Below are positions 40,348-57,160 of a stretch of DNA of 64,000 bases, piece after piece. Each line of letters starts with the position of its first letter. Within the stretch, counting starts at the first letter, position 1. A model generated the notes under the pieces. It was given only the letters and a program-made list of their open reading frames with translations, searched no databases and was not told the origin of the DNA. Made by a program: the position numbers and the translations under genes. The stretch spans positions 5,162,021 through 5,226,020 of the forward strand of contig NC_086368.1 in assembly GCF_036324505.1 (NCBI RefSeq), read 5' to 3'. The stretch is from Eleginops maclovinus. Its lineage: Eukaryota > Chordata > Actinopteri > Perciformes > Eleginopidae.

Positions 40348-42757
40348 AATAATACCTTCAATAGCAATAGAAGACCATCTGATTTTAGACTCCCCCCTGG
40401 ATGAACTAAAACACAAATCTCATGGTTGCATTGGTGGAGGCGGAAGACTGATGACAAGATTAAGCATGAGAACGTTGTATGATATGAAAATTAAGAACTG
40501 GGTTTTTCAAAGTGGACGTTAGTTTAGTCAAAGAATGGTTAAAACCAGACATTAAGTATCCCATTAGGTTTTGAACACCTGGCTGAGACATTAAAAAAAG
40601 ATTATAATAAAAGATTGCAAATCCATGCATAAAGTCGGAACATTATTGGGCCACATAGGGAAATCGCCTGCAAGTAAAATAGTAAAACAATGGATTTGTG
40701 TTGTTGCTACATACTGAGCTTCTGATGTAGATCCAAATCTAACCAGCAGACGAGACTGTATAGGGAGTGAAGGAAAAACCTTCCTTTTCTTACTCTCCCT
40801 GTAAATCATGAACCAAACCGTGCAGAACAACATCTAAAGCTTTATAGATAATATCAGGCTTTAAGCAGATAACACAGCCACACAGTAATATGCATGCTAA
40901 CACATCGCACACTAAAGGAAGCAGGCTGTTTGGAGTTCAGTGCAAGGTTAGCTACAGTTCATGTGCAGATACCTTGAAAGCTGACACTCTGCACAAACTC
41001 TGTAGGATGATGTTGATGCTTCTTATGGCTGTCAAGTACCTACAGTGTATACATGAATTAAAACGTACTAACAAATTCCTCTACCCTCCCATACCTAGAG
41101 ATGGGCCAGCTCGCTTTTAGCTTCTTCTTCTTTCTTCTTCAACAAATTACCCTATCACTGGGAGCTAGTTTAATAAAATCCTGAAAGGAAGAAAAGTAAA
41201 AAACTCTCCTCAGAAAAAGGCTGTTTTGGTAAGTATACTCATGAGAGTGATCCTTCTATATCAACCACGATATGCTCTTTTTAGTCTTTTAGAAATGTTA
41301 CATTTATAGTTGATATATTTTATTTCTATGAGGGAAAAAAAAGTGACCTTTTTTTAGGGCTGGGTATGTTACCGTGTTATTAATTAAAGACCATTTGTGT
41401 TTTATTAATTGTTATCATTTTTATTGTTTTTCAGATGAGGGGTGGGATGTTGATCAGTATTGTTAAGGATGGGCATCATGACGCGTTACAACCGATGAGA
41501 GCATTTGGGGCGGGCCTAAGACTGCTGCAGCGCTCACATGAACCGAAACAGAAAATAACTGGCAGGGACAGACACATGGAGGAAGGTACCGAACTCTGAC
41601 ATGGACTTTTTGAATCTCTTTCAGAGTTATTGTAACCACGGTCAAGTTCAATTTTCTTATCGCACAACTTGTTTTTCTATAAGAAACTAGATAACATATT
41701 GACACCCTGGCAGTGCAAATAGATTTGGTTTTATATTTGATTTGATTACATTAATGAATGTTTAAGTTGAGATTTACAAAAAAATAGTAACTGCTACTAT
41801 GTAAAGGGAGTAGCCTACCGCTGTTAAAAAGCACTTTATATGTTTGAAGTGTTGGCAAAACAGAGCTCAACACATTACTTTTGAATTCATTGGATTTTGC
41901 GATAAATAGCAGAAAATCATGCGATTCCATTTGTTTATCGTTGTCCGGCACTATTTTATATATCCTGCAAAATGTAATCCATTACTCTACAAACCTGAAT
42001 ATACTGTACAATATAAAAAAGACACATGTGAAATGTAACTGGTAAGTAACAGTGTACTATGTTCTATTTTTTATTTTTTTTATTGGTTATTTTCAAAGTT
42101 CATATGCAAGTTAGTGTGTTGTAGTCAAAGTCTTAAGATTTCACAACAACCCAAAAAATAAATATAGTAATTATAATTACATATGGTTTGCAAATGTTGG
42201 GTTGCAGATTGGCACATCAATAGGCCACTGTTGTACTGAAAATAAAGAAATAAACGCACACCACCCAATTACTCATTCAACACCATGGAAATGATTAGTT
42301 TGGCAGCATGTGAGAGTCAAGGACAGGCAGGCATGAGACATGCTGGGGGGGCGGTAGTGAACATGTGTGTATGTGTGCACTGAAGTGTGTGTGTTACTCA
42401 TTTTCAAAGCCCACGATCAGTTTAGCCTATAATTGACTTAAAAGCTGCGTGTGGGTGTGCAATTAACTGAAACCTAATTAAGGAACTGCCTGAAATCTGC
42501 ATAAGCGCTTCAGCCAACGCAACAACAGCCAACACGGAGCCTTCCTTTTATAGACCTCTGATTAAACAACTACACTGACATTTAAATAAATAAGCTCTTT
42601 GACCAACCTGCAGTGCACGAACTGTATTAATTAGTAGTTATGGCCCCCCCGAGTATGTTCATCCTTATGTCTTTGTTCTTATAATGAATAGTTCTGAAGA
42701 TAAACTTTAACCTGCAACCAGGGTCTGGAGCAATGGGGGGTCCTTGATTCCTTTCTA
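40348..42757. other. No gene seen
   Basis: AT-rich. A patch at 42430-42545 with AATTAACTGAAACCTAATTA is the only stretch that looks regulatory. Confidence 0.45.
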
Positions 42758-43060
42758 TCAGAATCAGAATATTGTATTCATCCTAAGGGAAATTTGTGTT
42801 TTTGTGACAGTAATACATATGAGAAAATAAATACAAAAATACAAATGTATTTATTTGTAAAAGTAATATATAGTAAACATTTTCTAAAACTATTTTTATA
42901 TAAATATGAAAGGTTAAAGTAAAAATGTGCAATACAAATATAAAATAATTTATATTGAAACATGTTGAACAGAAATGAAACTCATTAAGTAATAGAATGA
43001 AATACAAATGTTTATACAAACAAAAGATAAACTGTATACAGTGGTGAATGATTTATATTG
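42758..43060 (-). mobile_element. LINE 3' UTR remnant
   Basis: ATCAGAATCAGAATATTGTA, then TCATCCTAAGGGAAATTTGT, is the reverse of a common fish LINE 3' end (tandem GATTCTGAT units after an 'aataaa'-like box). The A/T-rich continuation with GTGCAATACAAATATAAA fits a LINE 3' UTR. The right edge is uncertain. Confidence 0.5.
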
Positions 43061-43854
43061 TTAACAAATGAATGCTGAGTTGCACAGGTTAAAAGGGTTT
43101 GGCTGCAATTAATATTTTCTAATTCTCTGGCAGGACACAAACATTAGATGCTTAATTAAGCTGATGTGTTTTTCCTAAATGCTTACTAATGAGAACATGT
43201 ATGGGAAGTATACAAACGCAGAAACAGATGGATTACACCAAAGTGTTTCACTTGAGAATCACTTCACAGCAATTGCCTCATTCATGCAACCCGGACCACT
43301 CATTAAAAAGGTCACTGTCAATACAAAAGCAAACCTGGTTCAGGAATAGATCATAATCAAAATAAATATGTTGGTTGTTGTAGTCCAAACATTTTAATTT
43401 TAGGGGTCCAAAATAGTTTTCACAAAGGAGGCCACAGAAACAAAGGTTTGTTGAACTTATTTTGATAAGTAGTCTAATGCATGCACTGCAATTGAAATAC
43501 CCTTTGATCCAACCATAGTGTGGGACACTGAAGTGGACCACAAACATAAAAGCAACAGCAAGTGAAGATCATGGTCTAAAAGGAAGGACACACTTTCTGT
43601 CAAGTGTCCCTCATGATTGTATTAAACAGAGTTAAAATATGACGCTGTGACTTCATCAGTAAAGTCAGCAGTACAGAGGACGAGGTTAGCGATGGTTTCC
43701 AGCTGGCAGCTACTTCAGCACGAACACATACTGGATTGCTGCCATCATGGATTCCAGTTTGCAGGTAATCAATGGAACTTTTTAGTGCACAATCTAACAG
43801 AAACAACAATTAGATTGTTATCTTTTCTTTTTTTTTTATCTTTTGCACTTTTAC
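43061..43854. other. No gene seen
   Basis: No recognised feature. The open frames at 43278-43547 and 43600-43809 show no domain-like sequence. Confidence 0.5.
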
Positions 43855-44449
43855 TTAAAGGTGTCATTATGCTATATTTGAACAATATATTGTAGGGCAG
43901 TATTTATACAAAACTATACAAAAACATGTTTTACTCAAAATACCAAACAGATACCCCATTGTAGCATGCCTCATTCCCCTCTATTTCAGCCCCGTTCCTA
44001 AAGTGCTGATTATGTGACTGTCGCTTTAAATTTGAGCTGAGCTGAAGCTGGCCACGCCCCTTTGCAGCAGCTCTCATCTGTGAAAGTTTTCTACCGGGAG
44101 AAGATACTCCGGTAAACGCTGCAATGATAAAACGCCATATTATGTTCAAAACCACACCAAGCATTATGTCTGAAACACTTCTCAGTCTTTACCACTAGAA
44201 CAGAGACATTATATGTATTATATAAACAACAACTCTAAGTCCCTCCTGCAGACATCCTGCTGAACACACACACACACACACACAGAGGTGCTGCGGAGGG
44301 GATGGGTCATGTGGGCGGAACGTTGCCAGGAGTTCAATGTAAAGCCAGCCCACATTTCAGTTATGAAGTCATCATCACTTACACACCGGGGACCCATTTA
44401 TGTATAAAAGACATCAAAAAGTGAGTTTTGCATAATAGAGGACCTTTAA
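43855..44449 (+). mobile_element. TTAA-flanked MITE, family B, full length
   Basis: A 595-bp element with TTAA at 43855-43858 and 44446-44449. The left terminus is TTAAAGGTGTCATTATGC and the right, read inward, TTAAAGGTCCTCTATTATGC, forming imperfect inverted repeats. The interior contains CCACGCCCCTTTGCAGCAGC, ACGCCATATTATGTTC and a short CA run (44268-44283). No coding capacity. It serves as the reference for the partial copy at 33205. Confidence 0.8.
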
Positions 44450-44864
44450 GTAGGATTTTGAATGCAGAATTCAGGAAATTCAGTATTGCTACTTAAATAA
44501 AACATCATACGTTTTCCACCACTGCTGTACATTAACATCCCCTTTCCTCTGACACCTCCACTACTGGATGTGTTAAGGTACGGGTTTTGTGCATGAGACA
44601 TGAAAGAAACACCAGAGAGAACATTTTATTTTAACCTCACGGACTAAAAAAAGTAAGTTTTAATCTAAGTCTTAATCTTAAATACTATTTGGAAACGTAA
44701 AACTCAAATCACAATTCTTAAAAATTCCCAGTCATCTGATGAGCGGAAATGTTTTTTCAGGCCCATTTGAAGCTAACAGTGACTCACGTTTTGCTCTTGT
44801 TTGTGGGGGGGTTGAACCATAGTGACATTTCTGAATAACACGTGAGCTGCAGCGGGGATTGAAC
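44450..44864. other. No gene seen
   Basis: Unique spacer. Confidence 0.5.
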
Positions 44865-44995
44865 TTGCGACCGTGGGATAAGAAGGCCATATCTGCAGCC
44901 AGCAGGCCGCTCACTGCTCACAGCGCAGATACTGGCAGTATAAGAGGCTCCAATACTGATCCTGTCGATAGGCATCTGAGCAGGGGAAGCCAAAA
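44865..44995 (-). mobile_element. tRNA-related SINE-like fragment
   Basis: Read leftward it gives GTGAGCGGCCTGCTGGCTGC, then CACGGTCGCAAGTTCAATCC, close to the pol III B box GGTTCRANNCC, with a degenerate A-box side upstream. It could also be an old tRNA pseudogene. Confidence 0.4.
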
Positions 44996-46545
44996 GGGGA
45001 AACTAACTGTGCGTGGTTTGATTCTATTTGAGAAAGCAGATGGCAATGCCAAATGTCAAGCTGAAAATATTGTATCTTAGAATAAAGCATTTTTTTTCAT
45101 TAACAAAGTATAGTATCTGAAAAAGGATTTGAGATCTGGAACGTGTCACAGAGACTTATCCTCAGCCAAACAGAGTGGACACAAAATACATGTTTGGCTT
45201 GAGATAAAGAAACAGATAGTGAGTGGGTCACAAAGACAAAGACACTTCTAAACTGACATTTACAAAGATGTCACGCACAGCAAAGTCACATGCATGGACT
45301 GTGCATTCACCAACACACATTCATATATAAACACACATTTTCACACACAAATGAGACACAAAAGCATGCACACACTCGCACAGTGTTGCAGAAAAAGGCC
45401 ATAAGGCATGACTCTCTGTGGAGGTGCCCTGTCTGTCTGTAGGTCAGCCAGCTATAACTGCAGAGCAGAAGGGGCCACACATACATGTACACACTCATGT
45501 AATCACAGAGCGACAGACACACACGTTCACACTCTCGTCTCACACTCTCTCATCCAAAGAGAACAACGGTCACACACATGCACACCCACACACACACACA
45601 TAGCGGGAGTGCTAGTTCACAGCTACTGACACAGTTCAGTTTAAGGACATTTAAGGGTACAGGAAGCTAATCCACAAGGCCTGGCTGCTCTGCAGACTGA
45701 ACACAATCTAAATAAAAACACACAGAATATATAATGTTTTTTGCTGGACAAAAATGTGTGTAGTAAATGTTGGTCTGTATTTTAATTGAAATAAAACGAA
45801 TGTATGTACGGAAGAGGATTGGGGACCGGTGAATTGTTTGGGGTTCTCAGATTAAAATCACAATTCAGACTTTTCTCAGAATCCTGACTTTATTCTACAC
45901 TTTTTTAAATGTTAAATCTCAAAGAAAATGTTGTGTGGCGCTAATCCTCTTCCATCTTTACGGGATAGTGGTACTCATTGAATTATTATTTCATTTTAGT
46001 TGTGCAGTGATTTAAATGTGCCAATGGCCTCTCTCAGATGTAAGGTCTGTAAGGTCCCGATTATACGACCATGAGTTTAGACATTGGAACATTAAATGTG
46101 TTTCCTCCCCAGATGAAAGTATGAAATATAGCCAACATTATCTGAATTCCAATGCATCCTTCGTAGTCGTAATAAATTCTTCATATGCTTCCCATTTGTC
46201 TCAGTGAGGGGGATGATTCATTCTCCTGAACCTCACATGAACTCAGTTTTATTTTGTAATATTTACTAAGTTCAGACAGTTTGACAGTTAGAAAAATTCA
46301 ATACAAGTAAAGCCTCTGCATCCGTCCTTGTGGAGTTACTCTTTTGTTACTGTTGTATCTTACAGTTGGAAACATTTTGATGCAATTCCTCTTCAGGTGC
46401 TTTTCTGATCTAGACATGGTTGACTGAGCACCAGTGTTGCCCTGTTCCTTATTGAACCTTGAACTGGACAGGTCAACTTTTTTGTTAGAAATGTGTCTGA
46501 ATGTCAATAGAACTGGAATGTAGTTAAGTGTAGCTCTGCCAGAGG
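44996..46545. other. No gene seen; scattered CA-rich DNA
   Basis: Loose CA-rich sequence at 45310-45605 with no regular array. No coding signal. Confidence 0.5.
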
Positions 46546-47024
46546 TTGAAGAGGCCCTATTATGGTTTTTTTGGGTTTCCCCTTACCAGCATTGTGTCAT
46601 ATAATTTAGGTTTTTGTGCATGTAAATGGTCTGCAAAGGGTAAAATGCCTGTGTTCCCTCCAGAGGGAGTTTCTCCCACACACTCCCCCCATGCCTGCAC
46701 TGCCTCCATTTGACTCCTTTGTTTACTTACTTAACATAATGACATCAGTATGTTACACTCAAGCTTGTATTGACTAGCACTCCAACACATTGTAAGTGAT
46801 AGGCGAGATATCTCTAAGCAGTTGACGAATCACAACATAGCCAGCCAGCAAATCAATCAGAGCAGACAGGGCTCTGGTTTCAGACAGAGGGTGAAAAGAG
46901 GTGCTGCTGCACAGGCAGTATGAGAAAATAAAGAGCTTTTTGAACATTAAATCATGGAGACATGTCAAAGTAAAAAACAACATACCAATATGAACTAAAA
47001 GTTAGCATAATATGGCCTCTTTAA
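46546..47024 (+). mobile_element. TTAA-flanked MITE, family A, longest copy
   Basis: A 479-bp copy. The left end is TTGAAGAGGCCCTATTATGG (TTAA decayed to TTGA) and the right end, read inward, TTAAAGAGGCCATATTATGC. It retains the TCCCTCCAGAGGGAGTTTCT block, the CAATCAGAGCAGACAGG block and AAATAAAGAGCTTTTTGAAC. It best represents the family consensus. Confidence 0.88.
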
Positions 47025-50773
<3,749 letters not shown>

Positions 50774-50940
50774 TAAAGGGAGGACAGATAGCATTGGATG
50801 CTTGTTTTGCATTTTCATTAGAAAACAAAGAAAGACTGATAGATAATATGTGTTGAAGTACCAAAGTAAATAAAGGAGGAGGGTGGGGCTGAGAGCAGCA
50901 ATGACACAGGGAGGAGAGATAACATTGATTGATTAATAGA

Positions 50941-51035
50941 GGCTCCCTGGTGGCCAAGCAGTTTTGCTGTGTAACCGTGTCACCCTGAAATCCCTGGTTT
51001 GACTCTGGTCAAGAACTTGTCACCCCTCTGTTATT
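50941..51035 (+). mobile_element. tRNA-derived SINE-like fragment
   Basis: CCTGGTGGCCAAGCAGTTTT resembles a pol III A box and CCCTGGTTTGACTCTGGTCA a B box, with spacing appropriate to a tRNA-like head. The tail is not recognised. Confidence 0.45.
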
Positions 51036-52320
51036 GATCGCAAAAAAATCTGAAGAAATAAAGGCAGTAATGAAGCTGGAAAAATTAGGAAAAGGGGAAA
51101 ATTGAAGGACAGCTAATACAAAAGCCGGGAAGAAAAGATTAGGTTGACAAATTGATGACCTTGCCGATATGGGAAATGAGGGACTTCAGTTGACATCAAA
51201 AGACATGAAATGCGTGTAAAAGAAATGGAGTAAGAGTGATAAAACCAGGCGTATCAATAAAGAATATAATGTTGTGGTACAATGCTTTGCACCGCTTTTA
51301 AAAATGTACCTTCTGGGTCACACACTAACAAAACTATCATTCCGTGGCTCAAATCTCCTGTCCACGGGGATCGGGCTAATCTCGGTTTGTCGAAGGAAAC
51401 CATTCACCTCTGCAAAAATGACATGTTTTTCTGGGGATAAAGAAAATAAAAGTTGCCGATACCGGTGGGTTTGCGAGATTTGACAATGTGAAACAAATAG
51501 GTTTCAAGGGCCGAAGGATCATAAAACAAATCAACAAAAATTGCTGCTGCTCTTTCTACAGGAGGCTATGAGCGGTGTGGCACAGTCACACAGAAGTTCC
51601 TGAGAAAGCAATCAACCCAGGGCAAACACAACAGACTTTAATCAAGAGTGAGGCGGAGAGACAGGCAGTGGGTCACTTACTGTTGCATCAACCAACCATG
51701 TATGTGAGGATCTGCAAGGTGAAAAACAATCTGCAGTGGTTCTGTCTCCAATGCATAACAACTCATCAGTGCTTAAGGGCACCAAGTGCACTCTGTTGGT
51801 ACCGTTTATTATTCACCATCTTAGCATCCAGACATGGCGAAATAGCAGGTGATTGACTCATCTTTATGTAATTGTCCCTAGAGGAAGGAGAAAATATTGT
51901 GTTGGATGTTGCGAGTTGGATAGATTGTGATGTAACCGATGCAATGTCCTACTTGGTTTGCACTTAAGTCAAGTAAGAGTAGATGACACCGTGACTGACC
52001 CGTAGTCAATACACACATTTGTTCAGCCATCCACTAGTCTAGTCTTCTTTGGCAGCTGGCATTACATCTTCCTATTTTATGCATAGGAACAACAAGCTGT
52101 CCTGAGAGAGTGTGCACCCTCAAATCAGATGTTCTTATCATATTTGATATGAGTTAAACTGCACCACCTTCCATCCCTGCTCTGCCTGGAGGATTGATAA
52201 ATCATTGCAGCTGGTTTATACAAAGAATGCACCTTGGGGCGTTAAGTAGGACACGCAATTACTACGTCATCACTGGAGGATTTCTGAGCAGGTATCCGCC
52301 ACAGACCTGATGATGTTTGA
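51036..52320. other. No gene seen
   Basis: Unique sequence with no domain-like frame. Confidence 0.5.
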
Positions 52321-52727
52321 CATTTCTCATACTGCCTGTGCTTCAGCACCTCTTTACACCCTCTGTCTTAAACCAGAGCCGAGTCAGCCCTGATTGGTTT
52401 GATGGCGATCTCTGTTGTGATTAGTCAACAGCTAACATATGTCGGAAATGTCCCTCTCCTTAGCCTATCACGTACAATGTGTTGGAGCACTAGCCAATAA
52501 AAGTGCAAGTGTTACACAGTGCTCTCATTATGTTATGAAGTAAACAAAGGAGTCCAATGGAGGCTTTTCAGGCACGATTAGGGGGGAGAGTGTGTGGGAG
52601 AGCAACTTCCTTTGGATCGAACACAGGGGTTTTAACCTTTGCAGACCATTTACTTGCACAAGAAAAACATACTAAAACACACTACAGGAAAGAGAAAAAC
52701 ACCAACAAGCATAACCGGGCCTCTAGC
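52321..52727 (-). mobile_element. TTAA-type MITE, family A, left-truncated
   Basis: Begins inside the family at CATTTCTCATACTGCCTGTG, losing the terminal 90 bases or so. It runs through CAGCACCTCTTTACACCCTC and TAGCCTATCACGTACAATGT to a degenerate right end, GCATAACCGGGCCTCTAGC. Confidence 0.78.
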
Positions 52728-53372
52728 AAAACAATATGTTTATTATTATATGGAAACAACCTAAGGGTAGCGGACAGAATGTAGCATGGGCTTGGCCCCT
52801 AAATGCCTGCCTGAAGTACCAGATCAGCATAGGTGGAATTAAAAACAGCATGGTATTCATCCCATGAATGAAAAATAGCACTAGAAAAAGGCAACGGCGG
52901 AGTGAGGATAATAACTTTAGTCAGACCCCAGATGGATGCTGTCCACACTGAGCTAGTAAATGGCTTTATGAACAGCAGCAGCAGGGACAACAGCCAAATC
53001 AGACTGCAGCTGTTACTGAAGAGGTGAGCTGAGCAGTGCAGCAGCAGGCATGGTGGAGCAAACAGTGAGCGGAGCCTAAATACACCACCATATTGCAAAT
53101 ACTCCATTGTATAAAGTGTGTTACAGACAGTATGCCATGTTTGAAGGTAGTTGTGTGGCTGATGGTACTTGCAAACTAAGTTGGTAAGCATTTTAAATTC
53201 AAGAAACGTTATACAAAATGCATCGAGAAGCATCAGAATAGAATTTTGTGATGAGATCGAAGGATGATTTTGTCCATACAATCCTGGGATCTATAGAAGG
53301 GCGGTCGTAGTTTCCTCAATTGTTGCGATATTTGAATACATATTATAATAAAATAGCCAAAGTTACCAGTAT
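52728..53372. other. No gene supported
   Basis: A 160-codon minus frame (52799-53281) is open but unrecognised and starts with no promoter or splice context. I leave it as chance. Confidence 0.45.
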
Positions 53373-53757
53373 ATCTCTGTGAGATTGAACAGAATAAGGA
53401 AAGACGACAAAACAATTAAAAAGGGGAAGAGACAAGAAGAGAAAATAAAACAACATCTGAAGAAGAAAAATAGGCTGCCACAGAAGAGGAAATCTACTAA
53501 ATAAATGTGGGAAGACCAGAGGAGACAGGACAAATACAGGAGATAGAGAAATAAAGTGAAGTAAAACAACTACAGGCAAACAGTTTAGACGCAAGAGGGA
53601 ATGATGCATAATGAGATAGGAAAAGAGAGATGCGGAGGAGGGAAGATAAGAGAGAGAAGACAGTAACAGAAAAGAGAAGGGAATCAAAGGAGACTGGGAC
53701 AAGAAATAAGAAAAGGGAGCCTGAGATGAGACGGTAAAGAGGAAGAGAAGAGGATAG
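53373..53757 (+). repeat. Purine-rich tract (GA-rich, about 385 bases)
   Basis: The plus strand is dominated by A and G in blocks such as AAAGAGAGATGCGGAGGAGG and AGATAAGAGAGAGAAGACAG. The long Ser/Leu/Phe/Pro-rich minus frames across it come from the complementary pyrimidine tract. Confidence 0.7.
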
Positions 53758-54836
53758 CGTTTGTTGTTTCTGCTGTGCATGAGTCATCGTCAGATCCTAT
53801 TATGACTGAAGCAGCGTTAACGCTCTCGCCCACTGCTAACCTACAGCTACATGGCTTCTACACGCATCACAGACATGCTCAAACACACACACATACTGTA
53901 CATAGACAAACATTGCCCTTGCTATTGTGTGTGGATTTTTTCAAGTGTTTACTTGTCAGAAAATGCCAAGGTAAAAGCTTTCTTTTGGTCCACAAATCAC
54001 ATTAACAAGATTACAGTTTACAGATACACTACAAATAAGATTAGGACCCATAATACTGCATTGTACATCATTTGACTCAAAAAATATGTCCCGTATATGT
54101 ACTTTGTAAAAGTCAAGTAACATTGATGTCAATCAGTTCGACTTTAGGAGTAACGCTGCAGGGTCCATGGGCTTATTTTTACTGTAGCACTGAAATAACA
54201 GACTCAAAATGACTGCAAAAGGGGACACCACAACCAAAAAAGACACATAAGGGCCACAATGATACACCAAAGGAACAGAGAGAGAGAGAAAACTACCACA
54301 TACTGTAAGAGACACAACAGCACAGAGAAAGATGCATGCACTATAAAGTCACACGTAACAACCAATCAAGAAGAGGCGAAGGTTGTCTATGCCCCTGGCA
54401 ATGGCAAATGGTTTACATGGGTCAGGTAGGAGGTCTCCTAAGTTCCAGTGAGCTCAGGACCAGCACTGAATGTAAAATCCAAGTGGTGTGCAAAACCTTA
54501 AGTAGAACTGTCACAAGGTTCAGCGTCAGCCATTTCCTCCACAGGAAACACTTCATAGATATTGTGTTGTGTGCACTTTGGGATCAGATTTAATAGCATT
54601 TTATTTCTGTTTTACAAGTGTACTGAAGAATAACAATAAGCTGTCTCGCATCTTTAACAACCCACACCCACTCAAACAAGATACAGTCTTGTCTACTCTC
54701 AGATGCTTGAGAATTTATCTATCACCAACAGATTTTTTTTAGTATTGCACATATCTGTATCCCATTCAAATGATGTGCTGTTCTGGATAAGATTATTTAG
54801 TTTTGGTCTTGCAAAGCCAGGTAACACTTCACAATC
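53758..54836. other. No gene seen
   Basis: No recognised feature beyond a short GAGAGAGAGA run near 54278. Confidence 0.5.
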
Positions 54837-54884
54837 AGTTTCCCCACTGTGGGACGAATAAAGGATTTCTGACTGACTTCTATA
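54837..54884 (+). mobile_element. L2-type LINE 3' tail scrap
   Basis: GTTTCCCCACTGTGGGACGA, then ATAAAGGATTTCTGACTGAC, is the standard 'ccccactgtgggat(a)ataaagga' 3' end of fish L2-like LINEs, with a short tandem (CTGACTGACTT). Confidence 0.6.
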
Positions 54885-55577
54885 TCTTCCTCAACAACCT
54901 ACAATAGCTCATTGATGGACAATCAATAAATCATGTGATCTATAGTGGCCGTTAATACAATGCACTAAGTTCCCGGGTTGACTTAGTCTGCAAGGACACC
55001 TCTGTTCTGACTCGTGTTCAATTGAATTCCTAACCGTTTGTGAAGACCTAATGGACTCATGGGTTGCAGGTAACTTGCACAAAGGATTATTCAAAGGTAA
55101 TGACGGCGTCACGGCTGGTGATTTCCATCCGAGTAACATCTCATCCACTACCGACTCGATAATTTATTACTATACAACAGTACATTTAACTTAAAACATG
55201 GTAGCATGGTCAAAAACAGTTTGCCACCAAAATGTACAGACTTTCAGCATCCTACTTGAATAATGGATTTAGGAAACTCTTTTTGGCCATTACACTGTTG
55301 TTATAACCGGAAATACAGCACTTAATAAATAGAAAAATACCAAACATATATAAATTATTCCTAAATAAATTAAACATTAAACTATACTTTAGCCATTAGA
55401 ATTGGCAAATTCTTGTTATACCTTATTCATTTGTGGTTTTAGCCTTTCATTTCAATCTATAAACTGTTACTTAGCTAAAACTTGAAAATTAGCCAACAGT
55501 TTCCAATAATTGAAAAATAGTTGAGTGAACATTCACAAGTTTTGAGTTTGTTAAACTTAGTAATGTGATTTGCCTCC
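54885..55577. other. No gene seen
   Basis: AT-rich spacer. Confidence 0.5.
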
Positions 55578-55815
55578 ATCACATTGGACGTGATAGACTG
55601 AGAGCCGGGACATCTCTAAGAGGTTGACCAATCACAACAGCTAACCAATTAGAGCAGACTGGGCTCTGGTTTCAGACAGAGGGTGAAGAGAGGTGTTGCA
55701 GCACAGGCAGTAGAGAAAAATACAGAGCTTTTTGAACATTAAAGCATGGAGACATGTCCCAGTAGAAGCACACAATACTAATAGCAGCCTGAAAATGAGT
55801 GTAAGTCATCTTTAA
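55578..55815 (+). mobile_element. TTAA-type MITE, family A, left-truncated
   Basis: Enters the family at TTGGACGTGATAGACTGAGA and continues through CCAATTAGAGCAGACTGGGC, GTGTTGCAGCACAGGCAGTA and TTTTTGAACATTAAAGCATG. It ends at TTAA (55812-55815). Confidence 0.8.
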
Positions 55816-57158
55816 CCATCTCATAATATACAGAAGTTTAAAAATGCTTGGAAACTGTTGTTCACTTTCAAAAAGTTTTAGCTTGGTAACGGTAGATAGT
55901 TTCAAAGCTGATACACATCGCTTATTTCTCTCTTGTAGTCTAATGCCTATTAACTACACTAATGGTGTACCAATGTTAAATGTTGCCAGGAGCCCCTTCA
56001 GGGCTGTGTTATGCCATCTGACTCATGTCTTCCCTCTCCTCCTTTATCCTCTTCTGTCTCCTCCTCTCCTTCTTTTCTTGTCTTCTCACTCCTCTCCCTT
56101 TCCATCACCGATAACACAACTAAGCCTTATTAAAAGGGGTTTTTGGAGCTAAATCACGCACCGTTTATTACACACCCACACATACAATCTTAGGCTGGCC
56201 CTCCACTAACCAGTACATTATTTGATCTTCTCGTCTCCTGATTAATGGGATCTCCTCCTATAACTGATAAGGACTAGAAGCCAGGCCTTCTATCTTTCTC
56301 CTTCACACTCTCCTCTGTTTTTATCAGTTTCCATCCTATGGTTTTCCCTCTCAGGTCCCTCTCTCTCAGTCTCTCACTTCATTTGCCTTTTCGTCCCCTC
56401 TTATACTCTTTTCCTCCCGTTTCTAGATGGGTTTCATGCAGGCCATTATTATTTGTACCCCTAAATTTCCCCACACCGTCTGCTTGATGGATGAGTGTTG
56501 CATGCACAAACATTCTCCCTTCTCTTTTCTCTCCAATGTATGCAAAAACACACACTCAGGCAGGCCTGCTTATCCATAATCTGTCCTTCAACAGGGGAAT
56601 GAGATGTTTTGATCAAACAACTGTTACACAGCGGTGGCTGCTTATAAATGCATTACACACTGGTCATTTCCATTGAAGTGTACAAACACACACACTCATA
56701 CAATACACGATAATGAATGCAGAAAGGAAACTGATGACCTATCGACATTATTGATAATCTATCCACCTGATGTTGAACTCAATCAACTGCAAAAACAATA
56801 ATTCAAAAGTTCGCCCGATAACAACTTTGTAACTAGCTTTTTATGGGAAATGTTATTAGTACAACAAGATAAAAAAAAGAGCTAACATTAGTTTATTAAA
56901 ATAGATGTTATACACACTTCAAACTGCTTGGATGATGGTTTACTAAAACTGTGTTATGTTGGAGTCAAATGTGAAAAATGGTCTCTTTGATTTGGTTATT
57001 GATTTGATTTTACAAGTCCATATGGTCAAATTTAAATGATAATTTATTTCAACATTTCTATTTGAAAAGCCGGTCCTGATTTTGCTTCTTATGATGGAAA
57101 TGATAAGTCATTTCATATCCAATTTAGAATAGAAATGATCACACGCCAAGTGAATAAA
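55816..57158. other. No gene seen; pyrimidine-rich patches
   Basis: Pyrimidine-rich stretches at 56030-56105 and 56285-56415. No coding or transposon signal. Confidence 0.5.
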
Positions 57159-57160
57159 TA

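Noticed and set aside
44865..44995. Possible functional tRNA gene
   Set aside because: The B box is imperfect, no cloverleaf with paired acceptor ends could be drawn, and there is no pol III terminator at the right place. SINE or pseudogene is more likely.
45300..45610. CA-rich stretch as a microsatellite
   Set aside because: CA units are scattered and interrupted by unrelated sequence. No array longer than six or seven units.
52799..53281. 160-codon minus-strand open frame
   Set aside because: Hydrophobic, Leu/Ser/Cys-rich with no recognised motif and no splice or promoter context.
53343..53780. 145-codon minus-strand frame resembling a membrane protein
   Set aside because: The hydrophobic look (Leu/Phe/Ser/Pro) comes from translating a polypyrimidine tract.
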